Origin: Cantharellus purpuraceus
Taxonomy: Eukaryota > Basidiomycota > Agaricomycetes > Cantharellales > Hydnaceae
Reading direction: 5' to 3'
NCBI GenBank assembly: GCA_025174535.1
Contig: JALBUN010000006.1
Span: forward strand, 1-64,000
Length of the DNA stretch: 64,000 nt
The notes beneath the pieces were generated by a model. That model was not told the DNA's origin, ran no database searches, and saw only the letters and a list, made by a program, of their open reading frames with translations. The translations under genes were made by a program, and so were the position numbers. How positions within the stretch are numbered: position 1 is the stretch's first letter; each line of letters begins with the position of its first letter. Shown piece by piece: positions 36,349-47,490 of the stretch.

Positions 36349-37216
36349 ATGCGTGACGATACAGAACCATGGTGCTTTATGGACCTCCCTCTCGAACTAG
36401 TTCAAATTGTCCTTGAATGGGCAGCCCGACTAGACGACGGGACTACTGCTTGTACATACACTATGCCGCGTCTCCAAGATGGTGTACAAGTGGATCACTC
36501 CGATCTTGTACGAAACAGTCCTGTACAACGCTCGGTGGGACCCCCAGCTCCAACTTATGGATGGCGATTCCACTTTTTTTGTCCACCCTCACCATTCGTA
36601 CATGCTCAAGCATCTGTTTGTCTCTGTGGGAGAGATGATCAACCTTAGCCACTGTTCACAGCTGCGATGCCTGGTGGTCCATGCAGAGATGTTAGCGACG
36701 ACTTCACCACCTACGATTCCTTCCCTCAGTCATCTTATTATCTATGGGCCATTGATCTTCGACAACATCAGATACCCTATTCTCCGTTCAGTCACACACC
36801 TACAATTTCTGACCTCAGGAAACGGAGATATCTGTCCAAAGGGCTGGTCACCAGAAAATCTACCTAGTTTGACACATCTCGTGCTCACAGTGCATCTATG
36901 GGCGCTCAGCCCCGATATTCACCAATGATGCGACTTTCTCACGCCACTCCACGCATTCGAAAACCTTCACGTAGTTGGTCTTTACACCTCGGCACGCTGG
37001 GCAGGGCGCCCTCGATATGTTACAATGACAAACGTGCCTTACTTTCTGAAGCGTATTGGCGGCCATATGGGACGTCCAAAACTGGTTTTTCTGACACCTA
37101 GAGATTTCCTTGCTGCGGAATGGGATGATTGGGTACGCGGTGGCGAAAACATTTGGGAGGAGGCGGAGCGTTTACTCAATGCTTCTACGAGAAGGAGGAG
37201 CAGGGGCCCCCTCTAA
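36349..37216 (+). pseudogene. F-box protein gene 1, frameshift and internal stop
   Basis: Remnant of a small F-box protein (substrate-recruiting subunit of SCF ubiquitin ligases by family). MRDDTEPWCFMDLPLELVQI then VLEWAARLDD gives the F-box start. About four extra bases near 36450, relative to gene 3, shift the frame before TLCRVSKMVYKWITPILYE. The chain then stays open through LPSLTHLVLTVHLWALSPDI to an in-frame TGA at 36926-36928, after which the same frame resumes CDFLTPLHAFENLHVVGLY. It ends with the group's conserved C-terminal motif EWDDWVRGGENIWEEAERLL. Two independent lesions make function unlikely. Closest visible relatives are the copies at 37655, 39199 and 40307. Confidence 0.8.
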
Positions 37217-37654
37217 AATTGTGCAAGTTATACACTTCTCGGGCCTAATAAATCGCCCGTTTCACCGGTTTCTGGTCAGCGTAGGGATGCTTTCTTTACC
37301 GATCATGTTGCCGACTACACGATGATACAACCGGTATCGAAAGGATCCCAATGCTACTTCTCTCCAGATGATTCGCGCGATGGACAATATGTGGATATCA
37401 CAAGGGTGCTGTGGCCTGTTCAATAGCTTTGAAATCGAATATGTATGGTCTGTGGTGTTTTTTTTTTTATGTCATTTGTTTTTCTTCTTGCTTCGCCTAC
37501 CGTATGAATAGTTAGCTGCGGTATATGGAGACTTTTGGTCATCGTTCATGACGAGGACATGGTTAGTTACTGAGCCGGTAGTCGGCCAGCCGAACAACCC
37601 GCTGTGAGTAGCAGTCTGTTTATAATTCAATCGTCATCGGACTCCGAGCGGGCA

Positions 37655-38320
37655 ACACACATACCCGCCACTGCAGGCCGAGTTTCAAACGCGGTGAACG
37701 GATGAGCTCTCTATCACAATGTCGTGCTCCGCGATAGGCACTTATATTTCTTTTTGTGACTCGTGGCAATAACACTTCGGGCACATTACGAGTACGCTAC
37801 TTATTCCTCGCACTAAACGTGCCCCCCGACATAATGGATCTGGAGCCCCAAAGTGTGGTTGTCATCCACTCTGTATTATTATTGAACCCGTGGTTAGCCG
37901 TCTTACGCACCGTATCTTCCACGGGGGTAGACGCATCGTGAAGTTTGGATGTGTTGTCATTCTGCCCGTCATGCGTCTATATTTCACATTGTTAGTAAAG
38001 GCTCCAAGCACTGGCGTCACCATACTACCGCTTTACCTCACTTCCTATGTTTTACCTCACTTTCCTTTCTTCTTAGATTCGCGATGGGTTAGCTTGGCTT
38101 CAGGGACATGTGAGGTACCTGCACCTTGGTCCTTGAATCGATTTGGGGTCCTTTGTGCGTATTTGGCTTGTGACATGATAGGCACATCAAATAGCATTGG
38201 CATTCTTCATCAAGATGATTAATATTGATCATCCTGGTCATCGAGGCCTTGTGTTTGTCAAAAACTCCTGTTTTAGAGGAGTTGCAAAACTGGCTGTGTG
38301 GAGTTGAAATTTAGAGTAGG
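37655..38320 (+). pseudogene. F-box protein gene 2, heavily decayed copy of gene 3
   Basis: Nucleotide-level relative of 39199-40142. Matching stretches include GCCGAGTTTCAAACGCGGTG versus GCCGAGTTTCAAAGACGGTG, the CTATCACAATGTCGTGCTCC block, GTAGACGCATCGTGAAGTTTG and GGGACATGTGAGGTACCTGC. Many stops and indels interrupt every frame. The F-box start itself is missing or unreadable upstream of 37655. Confidence 0.8.
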
Positions 38321-39198
38321 CATGGAACAACCGCATTAGTCTACATCATTGACAATGAGTAATGTGTCATTTGTGGTGGATGGATCCTGGACCAAAGAGG
38401 GGGATGACGACCAGCAGACCCAGCCGAGTTCACATCAAGTCAATGAAGGAATTGAACGTAGACAGCAGTTCCACCACTAGCTGATTATTATAGCTGTGTG
38501 TGCCACAAAGACGCTGCTGTAGATAGTGACATGACGTAGGTTCAATGGGAATGTATTTGCGAGACCAGTCAGTGGATTATCGATAATTGTAAGAGGCAAA
38601 CGAAGAAACGCAAATAACTGATTAATAAAAGTTGAAGATTATCTATGGCTTTAAGTACCGCAAGAGACCTATACATAGGACAATATCGGGACTCAGAGCT
38701 ATTGATCGGCTGGAATGTTTCGCTGATGAATATTTCACGGTGTTCGACGTCTTGACCAGCTGTAAGCTATATCCACGGTGTAGAAAGGTCGAAAATTATA
38801 GACCTATATAATACTGGCAGTGACGTAGATTTCGTAATAATTGAATGAGATCAGTTTTGCCAAACCACATATATTTTACGCGGTCCTTGTTTACGTGGAT
38901 TCTAGTCCGGGTTCTATTGGTTTTGACTACAACGGCCGACTCCGCAACATGCCTCAGGCTTGCGCTATGGAGGAACGTATAACTCTGAGCGTATGTCACG
39001 CCCCATATTGTGAAGTCCCCAGGGCCTAGGCCAAGTGCGGACCGGGCCGCGACATGTGGCGCTCGTCCAATACATTCATTGGCTTAGGTCCAATACACAG
39101 TATATGAGACATTAATGCTTTTTCCTGCTCTCGAACCTGACTGTCTTCATATTCTCCACCAGCTACATATTTCGAGGCAGAAAATACCGTGTATCACA
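38321..39198. other. Spacer upstream of F-box gene 3
   Basis: AT-rich, with no recognised gene or repeat. Promoter and leader of the gene starting at 39199 must lie at its right end. Confidence 0.45.
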
Positions 39199-40142
39199 AT
39201 GGCGGAGGAAGGGAGCATGTAAGGGCACAAAATGCATCGAAACATCTGCCGCAGCGTCTAATATATAACTTCAGTATCTCGTCACCAGTCTCTCAAGACT
39301 TGCCTATCGACCTTGTTCGATGCATATTCGAGTGGGCAGCATATACACCCGTCACTGCTGCTACACTATGCCGAGTTTCAAAGACGGTGAACGGATGGGT
39401 TCTTCCCATTCTCTATCACACTGTCGTGCTCCGAGACATAGCTTCATATCATTCTTTTTGTCACGCATGGCGACAGCAACGCTCTGGTACACTACGAGTA
39501 CGCAATTTATACCTGGCACCAAGTGTACGCCCTGATATACTGGATCTGGCACCCCAAAACGTGGTTGTTTCTCCTTTGATGTTATCATATTTTCCTGAAC
39601 CAACGGTCGGCCATCTTACACACCTCATCATTCACGACGGAAGACGCATCCCGAATTTTGGAGACGTCATCTTTCCATCCGTCACGCACCTGTACTTCAC
39701 TTCGCACATCAGTAACGTCCAAAACGCAGGGTATACCATACCGCCGCTTTACCCCACATACCTGCGCTTCCCAAGGCTCACGCATTGCGTTTCTTCTCCT
39801 ATCGGTGATGGACTGCCTTGGGTTCAAGCACATGTGAGGTATCTGCACCGCATTATCAATTCGCTGAATCACTTTCGGGACCTTCGTGTATTTGGCTTGT
39901 GGCATGACATACGCAGCAATGCAAACTTGGCATCCTTCCTCAGGCTGATTGATCACCCTGGTCATCCGAGCCTTATACTTGTTTCAGCAAAAGCTTTTGA
40001 CTTGGAGGAGTGGAACTACTGGCTATGTGGTGGCGAAACGATTTGGGAAGCAGCAGAACGGTCGTTGAATACCCGCAATAATCTCCAGCTTCAGCAAGAT
40101 AGCATTGCATACCGCGCGGCTAAGTCAGCTGTGGAGCAATAA
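39199..40142 (+). CDS. F-box protein 3 (open)
   Basis: Predicted F-box protein of about 300 residues that would bind Skp1 and present substrates to an SCF ubiquitin ligase. I place the start at ATG 39199 (MAEEGS). A 55-base intron with donor GTAAGG and acceptor TTCAG keeps the frame into SSPVSQDLPIDLVRCIFEWA and ATLCRVSKTVNGWVLPILYH. The body has irregular leucine-rich blocks (LTHLIIHDGRRIPNFGDVIF, FPRLTHCVSSP) and ends with the group motif EWNYWLCGGETIWEAAERSL before TAA at 40142. No break is visible. The short first exon ending in GS/ESS recurs in gene 4. Confidence 0.82.
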
Positions 40143-40306
40143 TGTGCGGGTGGGTTCCTTGGACGGCGCATGGATAATAAATTTCCGACACCTGGAGTAC
40201 AGAGAATCAGAACCGACCTTGTCATGAGCTATGGGACGGGTGCGACTATCTATACGACGCATCGTTCCATGCTCCGCCACCCAACGTGGCGTGTAGAATA
40301 TTTGTA

Positions 40307-41265
40307 TTATAGCGGAGACAACTCATTTTGTTGTTCCAACAGTAACCGCTCAGCTAATTCCCAAATATTCTCTTTCCCGCTGCACCAACCTTTCCACACA
40401 GTCACGTCAAACACAATCGGAAGAAGAACCAATTTGGGGTGTCCTTCATGCCGAAGTCTATGGAGCAAGGGCATGAGATGGATACTTGTATCGGGTTCGA
40501 ACCGATGCGAATCTTCAAATGTCATAGGTGCCAGGCCAACAACCTGAAGCTTCTCGAAACCGTGAAGCCATGTGAACAGCCTGCGTAAACCATCGTCAAC
40601 CCAGCGTGATTCCCTAGTAATAATGTGGCACACGAAATGTGTGAGGTTGGGAACGCTGGCATGGGACATGACTCTTGGGATATGGTGGGTAATTTTCTCC
40701 TTGTCCGCAATAAACAGGTGGGTAATGGACTGAAAGGGCGGTAGATGGAGGATAATACAATCCTTAGGCTCATATACTGTGAGATGAGTAAGCGAAGGGA
40801 AGCGTGGCAGTGACGAATAGTCTCCAGGGCTAAGCGGCGAGAATGACAGGTGCTGGAGAGAGAGGAATTCATGAGGGATAAAGAGGCGCATATTCACGGG
40901 AAGATACAGGTTCTTAATGGTATGGTGATAACAGCCTTTGTGTGCTCGCGCATTGAATGCTGCTTTGAATTTGAGTAGGTCGCGATCATCTTTGATTACA
41001 ATGGTGCGGTAGAGGACGGGTATTGTCCATTTATACACAGTCTTTGAGACAAGACATAGTGTGAATGCCGTGCAACTTGATATGGCCGCGAGCTCGAATA
41101 TTCTTCGAACGATTTCGATAGGCAAATGATGCCAACAAACTTGTACTTCTAGTGGATGGTTGAAGGCGTGACTATAAATATATGAAGAGACGCAGGAAGG
41201 TCGGCGGATGAACGGATGTGGCAAGCACTTTGGCAAAGTACTCACCTGCTCTCAGACGAAGCCAT
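40307..41265 (-). CDS. F-box protein 4 (open)
   Basis: Paralogue of gene 3, convergent with it. ATG at 41265 gives MASSES. An intron (donor GTGAGT, acceptor TTATAG) joins in phase to HAFNHPLEVQVCWHHLPIEI, VRRIFELAAISSCTAFTLCL and VSKTVYKWTIPVLYRTIVI. The leucine-rich body includes FPSLTHLTVYEPKDCIIL and FQSITHLFIADKE. The C-terminus carries VTVWKGWCSGKENIWELAER followed by LL, the conserved motif of this cluster, before the stop near 40307. About 300 residues, no break. Predicted SCF adaptor; substrate unknown. Confidence 0.82.
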
Positions 41266-41741
41266 GCCAGTGGGCGCCTATATCTGCTCACAGATGACAC
41301 TCGCGGCGCCCCGCCACGCCCACAGAGTCACTGCACCATAACATTACATATCAGTTACATACTTAAAATCCGTATACTGCACTTGAAGAGATAACGAATA
41401 AACGTCATTATCCCTTGTAGGGCTTGTCACACACGTCTAAGCATCGGTCTGTGATGTCTCGATTCTGGCCTTCGAGGATGAGATTTAACGTGGCTTGATC
41501 TCCATTGCACGAAACCATCTCAATGACTTGACTCTTCCTGTCCTAGCGAACTTGACGCTGCATATGAGTCGTTGGATTCAACATTTAGAAAGCCCCAGAA
41601 ATAACGGAGCTCTGCGACATAACAAGGTATGGTGTTGTGAACGAGTAGTGGTTGGAGCGACTCACATGAAGAGTTGCTAAAAGAATATCGCCCACTGGTA
41701 GAGGTGAAATAGTTGTTGGCATTCTACTGACGGACATACAT
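41266..41741. other. Spacer between F-box gene 4 and alcohol dehydrogenase
   Basis: No gene recognised. Holds the promoter of the minus-strand F-box gene on its left side and the 3' end of the minus-strand dehydrogenase on its right. Confidence 0.45.
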
Positions 41742-43212
41742 TCACAAATCTTCAGACACGCGCATGACTAGCTTCCCTGCGTGAGTATCTTTGTGGTAAT
41801 CTGCGATCAACTGCTCAACGTCCTTCATAGGATATATGCGTGTTTTAACTTCTACGCCTATCAGGGATTTAGAAGGCAACAAAAATTCGAAGAATAGACT
41901 CCTATACCTTTTTCTGCGACAAGGTCAACCATTTCTTTGGCCAACTCTCTCGAACTGAGAATAGAGCCTTTAATGGTCAAATTGCGAAAGATCAAATGTC
42001 CATAGTGGATTGGCTACATTGAAGGCATTAGTGCATGAATGGAAATGTGCATCTGAACTTTTGGCACACTTACGATGGGGTCAAACGGCCTAGACAAGTA
42101 TAAGAAGTAGTCATGACAATAAACACGGAAGAAACTCACTGCCCGATCACTAAGAAGGTACCGTGCTTCCGTGTCAGCCGGAGACCATACTCATACGCTG
42201 GGAGAGCATCTGTCGCCACAAGGGTAGCATCGACACCCTCTCCTCCGATCTCCTTCAGAGCATACTCAACTCCCTTTGTAGCATCTATTGCGTAGTCCTG
42301 AATCCCTATAAGTGCATATGACGCAGTGTGGTATTACGTGGTATTCTTACCGGAGCATACTTGAGTTGTTTGACGAGGTCTAATGGTGCTTGACGCGAAT
42401 CGACACACACCACCGTGAGACCCAAACATTTCGCGAATTGAATACCTAGATGACCCAAAGCCTGCAAATTCCATTAGCATTTACTATGGGCGGTCGCTAA
42501 CAAGAATTGAATGTGACTGACACCCGCCCCAATGATTGCAACAACCTGACCAGGTCGCAAGTCCGCAGTCTTCAATCCACAGTATATAGTCGCTCCTACG
42601 CAGTCCCAAATGGTAAGGTAGCCAGAATTTATGAGGGAAAGTAGTACCGAAACTGTGTCTTACCAGCACACATGAGTGGCGCAGCAGCTTCAAAAGTGAG
42701 GGCATCCGGCAATAGGACCGTATAATTGCTATCTGCGACCATGTACTCCGCTGCAGCACCATCGGAAATCACACCCGTCATATCCACATTCTCGCAATAT
42801 TTGGGAGCTCCCAACTTGCAGTCCGGACAGCTACCACATGGGTTTTTGAACGCTAGACTTCCAACGCGGTCTCCGACCTGCGCAAGCTGGTGAACCTGCA
42901 TCCACGACGTGGCAAATGGCTGGGTAATGTCACCTTCACATTGGAAACCTGTGATCCGATAGCGACGACTACACCGGTCCCCTCATGAGATGGAATCAGA
43001 GGGAGCTTATTCCTAGATCCCATTTTGCTCTCAAATTCACCATTCTGTACCATCATCTCTGTATGACAGTAACCAGCCACAGCAATCTTGATGAGAACTT
43101 CGTTTGCGCGTGCGATCTTTGGAACAGGGATGTCTGTTGAATAGTGGTAAGGCCTTTTGAACTCCTTAATTTGGAGGCCCTTCATGGTGTCTGGTACCGT
43201 TGTACTAGCCAT
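41742..43212 (-). CDS. Zinc-dependent alcohol dehydrogenase
   Basis: Medium-chain NAD(P)-dependent alcohol dehydrogenase of about 340-350 residues, cytosolic. ATG 43212 gives MASTTVPDTMKGLQIKEFKR. Catalytic zinc ligands lie in GYCHTE and in PLIPSHEGTG. The structural zinc loop is complete (NPCGSCPDCKLGAPKYC). Next come GAAAEYMV, the helix before the cofactor site (LTFEAAAPLMCAGATIYCGL), the Rossmann glycines VAIIGAGALGHLGIQFAKCL (split by an intron after GAG), VVCVDSRQAPL, and the C-terminus VEQLIADYHKDTHAGKLVMR before TGA at 41742-41744. About six introns, all with conventional borders. No lesion seen; expected to be functional. Substrate cannot be told from sequence. Confidence 0.92.
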
Positions 43213-43384
43213 GTCGTGAGTGTGGGATGTAGGGAACGCACTTTCCAAGAAGTGTGAGAGGATTCGACGAAGACAGCATTATATATATATATCTAGCTCA
43301 GTGTGACTTACCTCCCGTTCTGGGAAGTTAATTTACTTTAATTGACTGACGGTTGAGTCAGCCACCAGGTTTGCCAAGCCTACA

Positions 43385-44170
43385 CACGATTTGTTTCATC
43401 GACCAGGTCGATGTCCTCAAGCTCCATATAACGGACGTCAAGTAAGTCGAGCTGATCGTAATTCAGAACTTGATTGAGAGTTTCCAAATCATTTACCCAT
43501 TTTACCACCAGTGGTTGATCAATCCTTACAGAAAGTAACTACTAGTCTGCAAGACAGCCTGAATACAGCACAACATTACCACACCTGGCTTGCCACGTCA
43601 GATGCTTGAGCTGTGCGAACTTCCAGCAGAGGCGGTTTCTGCATCATCTATGCCTATCGTATTTATCGTTCTGTGACCATCGTATCCGATTGTCGCATAA
43701 CATGCGGCTAGTGTGTGGATAGTTCTAACCCGAAGTGGTTGGTGTAACGATTCGCCGGTCAGCGGGTCGCCCATCCATGCTCTTGTTACCGGTTCTGTTC
43801 CCGGTCCGTTGCCTTCTGGCTCGCAGCGACGCACGCGCCGATGTACAAATATGTGCGTGTCCAAGTCCTTCAATTGGACATAATCAAGCCACTTGAGCAC
43901 TTATCTGTGTGCATTCTTACCTGGGCCATTGCGTATATCCAATTCCTTCCTCAAATCATCACAGGCGATAATTGGTGTGGAAAAATTTCTTCCCAACTCT
44001 GTAACGTAGTTGACATTGCGGCCCTGCAAACTCATGTCTAATACGAATGGCACACCAACTAAGTAGTGGGATCTTGTGCGGGATCTGTACAAGTAAATTG
44101 ACTAAGGTCATCTTTCCCCCTTTAAAGCGGACAGAATTCAAGGAAAGACACTGCATAGTCAAGAATCAAA
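43385..44170 (-). other. Possible unidentified multi-exon gene
   Basis: Minus-strand pieces with coding-like composition: YLVGVPFVLDMSLQGRNVNY with TPIIACDDLRKELDI (about 43920-44060), a possible GTAAGA intron, DLDTHIFVHRRVRRCEPEGN (about 43790-43865), and a last piece VRIDQPLVVKWVNDLETLNQ ending DIDLVDETNRV and a stop near 43386. I could not join them into one verified frame and recognise no family. Confidence 0.25.
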
Positions 44171-44319
44171 GTCACTGGTGCGTCGTACGAGTACGGCTGG
44201 GATTACATAAGTATGCTGGTGACCAATCGGCGACAGGGTTCAGGCACGTGACCGGGCCCCGGCGGGGTATGATAGCCACCTGAGCGCGTGAACAGGGGAG
44301 CCAAACGTCTCAGAACGCC

Positions 44320-46045
44320 ATGGCGTCCTTAGCCCAAGCTGTCGGACACGAATACAAGTCACAGTCTGTGAGATGGAGTTCCTCTGACTTCGTATTCCAC
44401 TTGTACTGAACAACATGTTCCATGAACCCCTTTGACATGAATTCACATTCACGATGTCGTTGTGAAGATCGCGTGGAACAAACGTGATCTGCTGATCTAC
44501 GCAGTTGGTATTGGTGCCAAAAAGGACGATCTTCACTTCATTTATGGTGCGTGTTTCCAAGATTCTCCGCTGTATGCACCTACCGAGTCGTCTTCGCAGA
44601 GCTTGGTGAGAATCACCATATAATCAACGACACTTCGCCGTTCTTGTAGTTGACACTAAGTATCAGACAGAAATTTTTCGGCATTCCCTACTTACCCTGT
44701 GGTGTTGCCTTTCAAGTGTATGTGGCGATTCCTGGTTTTGTAGCCTCATTTTGAGCTCACTGAAAATCGATCTCTTTTTACACCCTCATATACCACAACT
44801 CATCTTCTACCCAGTGGACCACATAGATGTCTCTAATTTCCGTGAGTTCTCCAGAGAGCAAGGTCGTGCAGTTCCGGGTCTTCCCAAGTTTGATCCGGAT
44901 CGAGGGGTTAGTATATTTACAGCTGACGGGAAATGCCTTCTGCTATATTGATATATGCCTCTTTAGCTTCATGGTTCACAGTTTATTGAGATAATTAAAC
45001 CCCTCCCTCTCGTGAGCGGTCCTGGATGGACCCTCAAACGAAGACTAGTAGGAGTTCACGAAAACAGTAAGTTTGTATGAAGATTTCCCCTGGGCTTTCA
45101 CCCATGTTTGGAAGTTGAGTTTTCAAATTTCATCCACTAATGTTGTTCTTCAGAAAGCGGCATTATCGTTGATAACGAACTCCTCGTGACCGATGGAAAT
45201 GGCGAAGCATACGCCAGGATGTTCGTAAGTTATATCTCTTGTTCTACCTGCCCGTGTTTTATGTCAGGATACGGGATGGTTTTGCACGACATCTTGCTGT
45301 TTTCTGCTGTGACTCTTAAACTGGCTTACTCATTCGGCGTGGCTATAGTCTTCCTCTTTCAATGTTGGTGCGAAAGCCTCTGGCAAGTCGTTCAGCAAGG
45401 CTATCGCTTCCGCACCAGTTGCGAAACCCATCCCCAAGGATCGAAAGCCGACAGTTGTTTTCACACAAGAGACTTCTCCAGAACAGGCAGTAGTATACAG
45501 GATCAGTGGCGACTATAACCCTCTCCACATTGGTCAGTGTACTCAGTCATCCTCCCCCCTACATATCTAGTACCTAAAGTCATACCTTCCACTCATCGAT
45601 CTATCCGAACACACATTAGATCCAGCAATTGGGAAGGCAACTGGACTTGGAGGTCCCATCTTGCATGGGCTTGCTACTTTCGGTTTTGTCGCTCGTGGTA
45701 TCCTCGCCACTATCGGTGGCAATGATCCGAACTCGCTTAAGGCATTCGGCGTCAGATTCACCACCCCAGTGAAGCTTGGGGGTACGTTCTTATTGTCCTT
45801 GAGGTCTTCCATTTTCACGACTAGAATATTGATGTTTGTATAGACAAACTAGAGACATCTGTGTGGGAAGTTGGAAACGGACCTAACGGTACAACGGAAG
45901 TAACTTTTGTGACAAAGAACCTATCTTCCGGAAAGGTGAGATAGTTGTATTTTGAGCTTCTTGCATTTCACTGAACCGATAATAGCTCTGCTTGGGTGCA
46001 GGAATCGCATACGTGAGGAAAAAAACTGAGAAAAGCAAATTGTAG
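44320..46045 (+). CDS. Peroxisomal MaoC-type hydratase (enoyl-CoA hydratase 2 family)
   Basis: Hot-dog-fold hydratase acting on 2-enoyl-CoA in peroxisomal beta-oxidation, related to the hydratase-2 part of fungal multifunctional enzyme. ATG 44320 gives MASLAQAVGHEYKSQS. An intron then leads to IAWNKRDLLIYAVGIGAKKD DLHFIYEL, FPTYPVVLPFK, LHGSQFIEIIKPLPLVSGPG, GIIVDNELLVTDGNGEAYAR, the catalytic hydratase motif SGDYNPLHIDP and GKATGLGGPILHGLATFGFV. The last codons read EKSKL before TAG at 46043-46045, a textbook PTS1 peroxisomal signal. Length about 300 residues as a stand-alone enzyme. Around nine introns, no lesion seen. Earlier start codons on the opposite strand are shadows of the first exons. 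Confidence 0.9.
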
Positions 46046-47490
46046 CATGTATAATCATCTATCATACGCATTGTTTATACATCGCTGGTTGTAAGTTGTC
46101 CATGACAGAGGTTAATCTCCCGGATAGTGTCTCTTCAAAATTCACACAACCTAAAGCGCGCACTACCGTGACACTTCTGCCAAGCCACGAACTTGGTATG
46201 GCGGGCTCCTAGCATGCGTCGTCAGGAGGAAGATTGACGGTAGCAATACAGGGTGGTGAAAGCTTTGTCACCTTCATGTAGGCACCAGAATCGTCGAGCA
46301 AGTACCCATCAAAGTCTGAGCCATCATACAGGTATACTGATCTGTGGAATTCCGTGTTGGGATGAGACGTTAAAGAGATCGTGCGCCCTTGATACAGAAA
46401 AGCCGTAGACGATAGGGATTCTTGGAACATACTCATGAACCTCGGATGCACTTATTAAGCGTTCTGCTCTGCTCGGTAAGTGACATACTTCAGATTCCCT
46501 GTGTGTATGTTCTTAAGAGCCGAAACAATAGATCTAGGATCCATATCAAATGTAGACTTTCCACCAGGACTCTTCCTCCTGGTGACCTTTTCTATGTTAG
46601 ACCTATGCTCTACGTCGATGTCTACCACGGATATCCCCTCCTTGGTCTTCCACCAAGATATCCCTGAGTACTACTACGCCTTGAGCGTTGTCTCGGAGGG
46701 CAAAGTTTCGCATGTCTTCACTGTCCATCATTATCATAGGCTCGTGGCTTGGTTACAATGTCGCTGTTCAGATATCAGCATCCTACTACTCGCTGACAGA
46801 CTGATCTTCAAGTGATATGATATACTGTCTTGGCACAGTCCTTTTCGGCGAGACTTCATTGTTTTCTCTCATAAGCAATCTTGTGATTCGCGTAGGTTTA
46901 GTAGGCAAAGCCGGACAGCTGTCACTGTACTTGTTCGAGGGCAGTTAGACATTGGGCGGCAAACTTATGGTTGACGTGTCGCCCAGCGGCCACAGCCGGA
47001 CAGACCACAAGACAGACCACAATTTCCTCTCCCACGGACCGCTCCACCTGCACACATGAACCGGTCCATCGGAATATTAATGCTTCCCAAATTCTTGGTC
47101 AACGCGCATCACGGTCATGCCGCTAGCTTGTTCTAATCACGTATTTGTCTTCCTTGACCATTGGTTGAAATGTTTATTCGCGACTCACGAATGGTATTCA
47201 TAGAGTTTGACTTGGGCTGCGCATCTGTACTTTGTGTACTGCCAAGCTGTCTAGACATATAAGCATTTTGGCTAAATAGCTCGGGATGGCGCCAAACGCA
47301 GTCACACCCCCTCAGGCTCCCTGGAATCTTCACCTGGTTGATTAGAACGCTACGTGGCACGAGACGCTCTCTATAATTGGAAGATATCCTGTAACTCGCC
47401 ATATAGTCATTTGTTTCTCTGGTGGGTGTGCCTACCACTCCTGCAGTGTTGGCATTCCTCCCACCAGGCCGTGCTAGCTTGTTGAGAGAC
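46046..47490. other. Unassigned region before the GT15 genes
   Basis: A minus-strand frame at 46209-46440 (MSMFQESLSSTAFLYQGRTI ... NLPPDDAC) and an upstream minus-strand piece (about 46455-46620) may belong to a small unknown gene, but the opposite strand is equally open. No family recognised. Confidence 0.3.

Noticed and set aside
39189..39260. Start of F-box gene 3 at position 39189
   Set aside because: That codon is GTG; an ATG at 39199 plus an in-phase intron gives a normal start.
44240..44560. Minus-strand frame opening METRTINEVKIVLFGTNTN as a gene start
   Set aside because: The plus strand here assembles cleanly into the first two exons of the MaoC-type hydratase (MASLAQAVGHEYKSQS, then IAWNKRDLLIYAVGIGAKKD), so the minus frame is a shadow.
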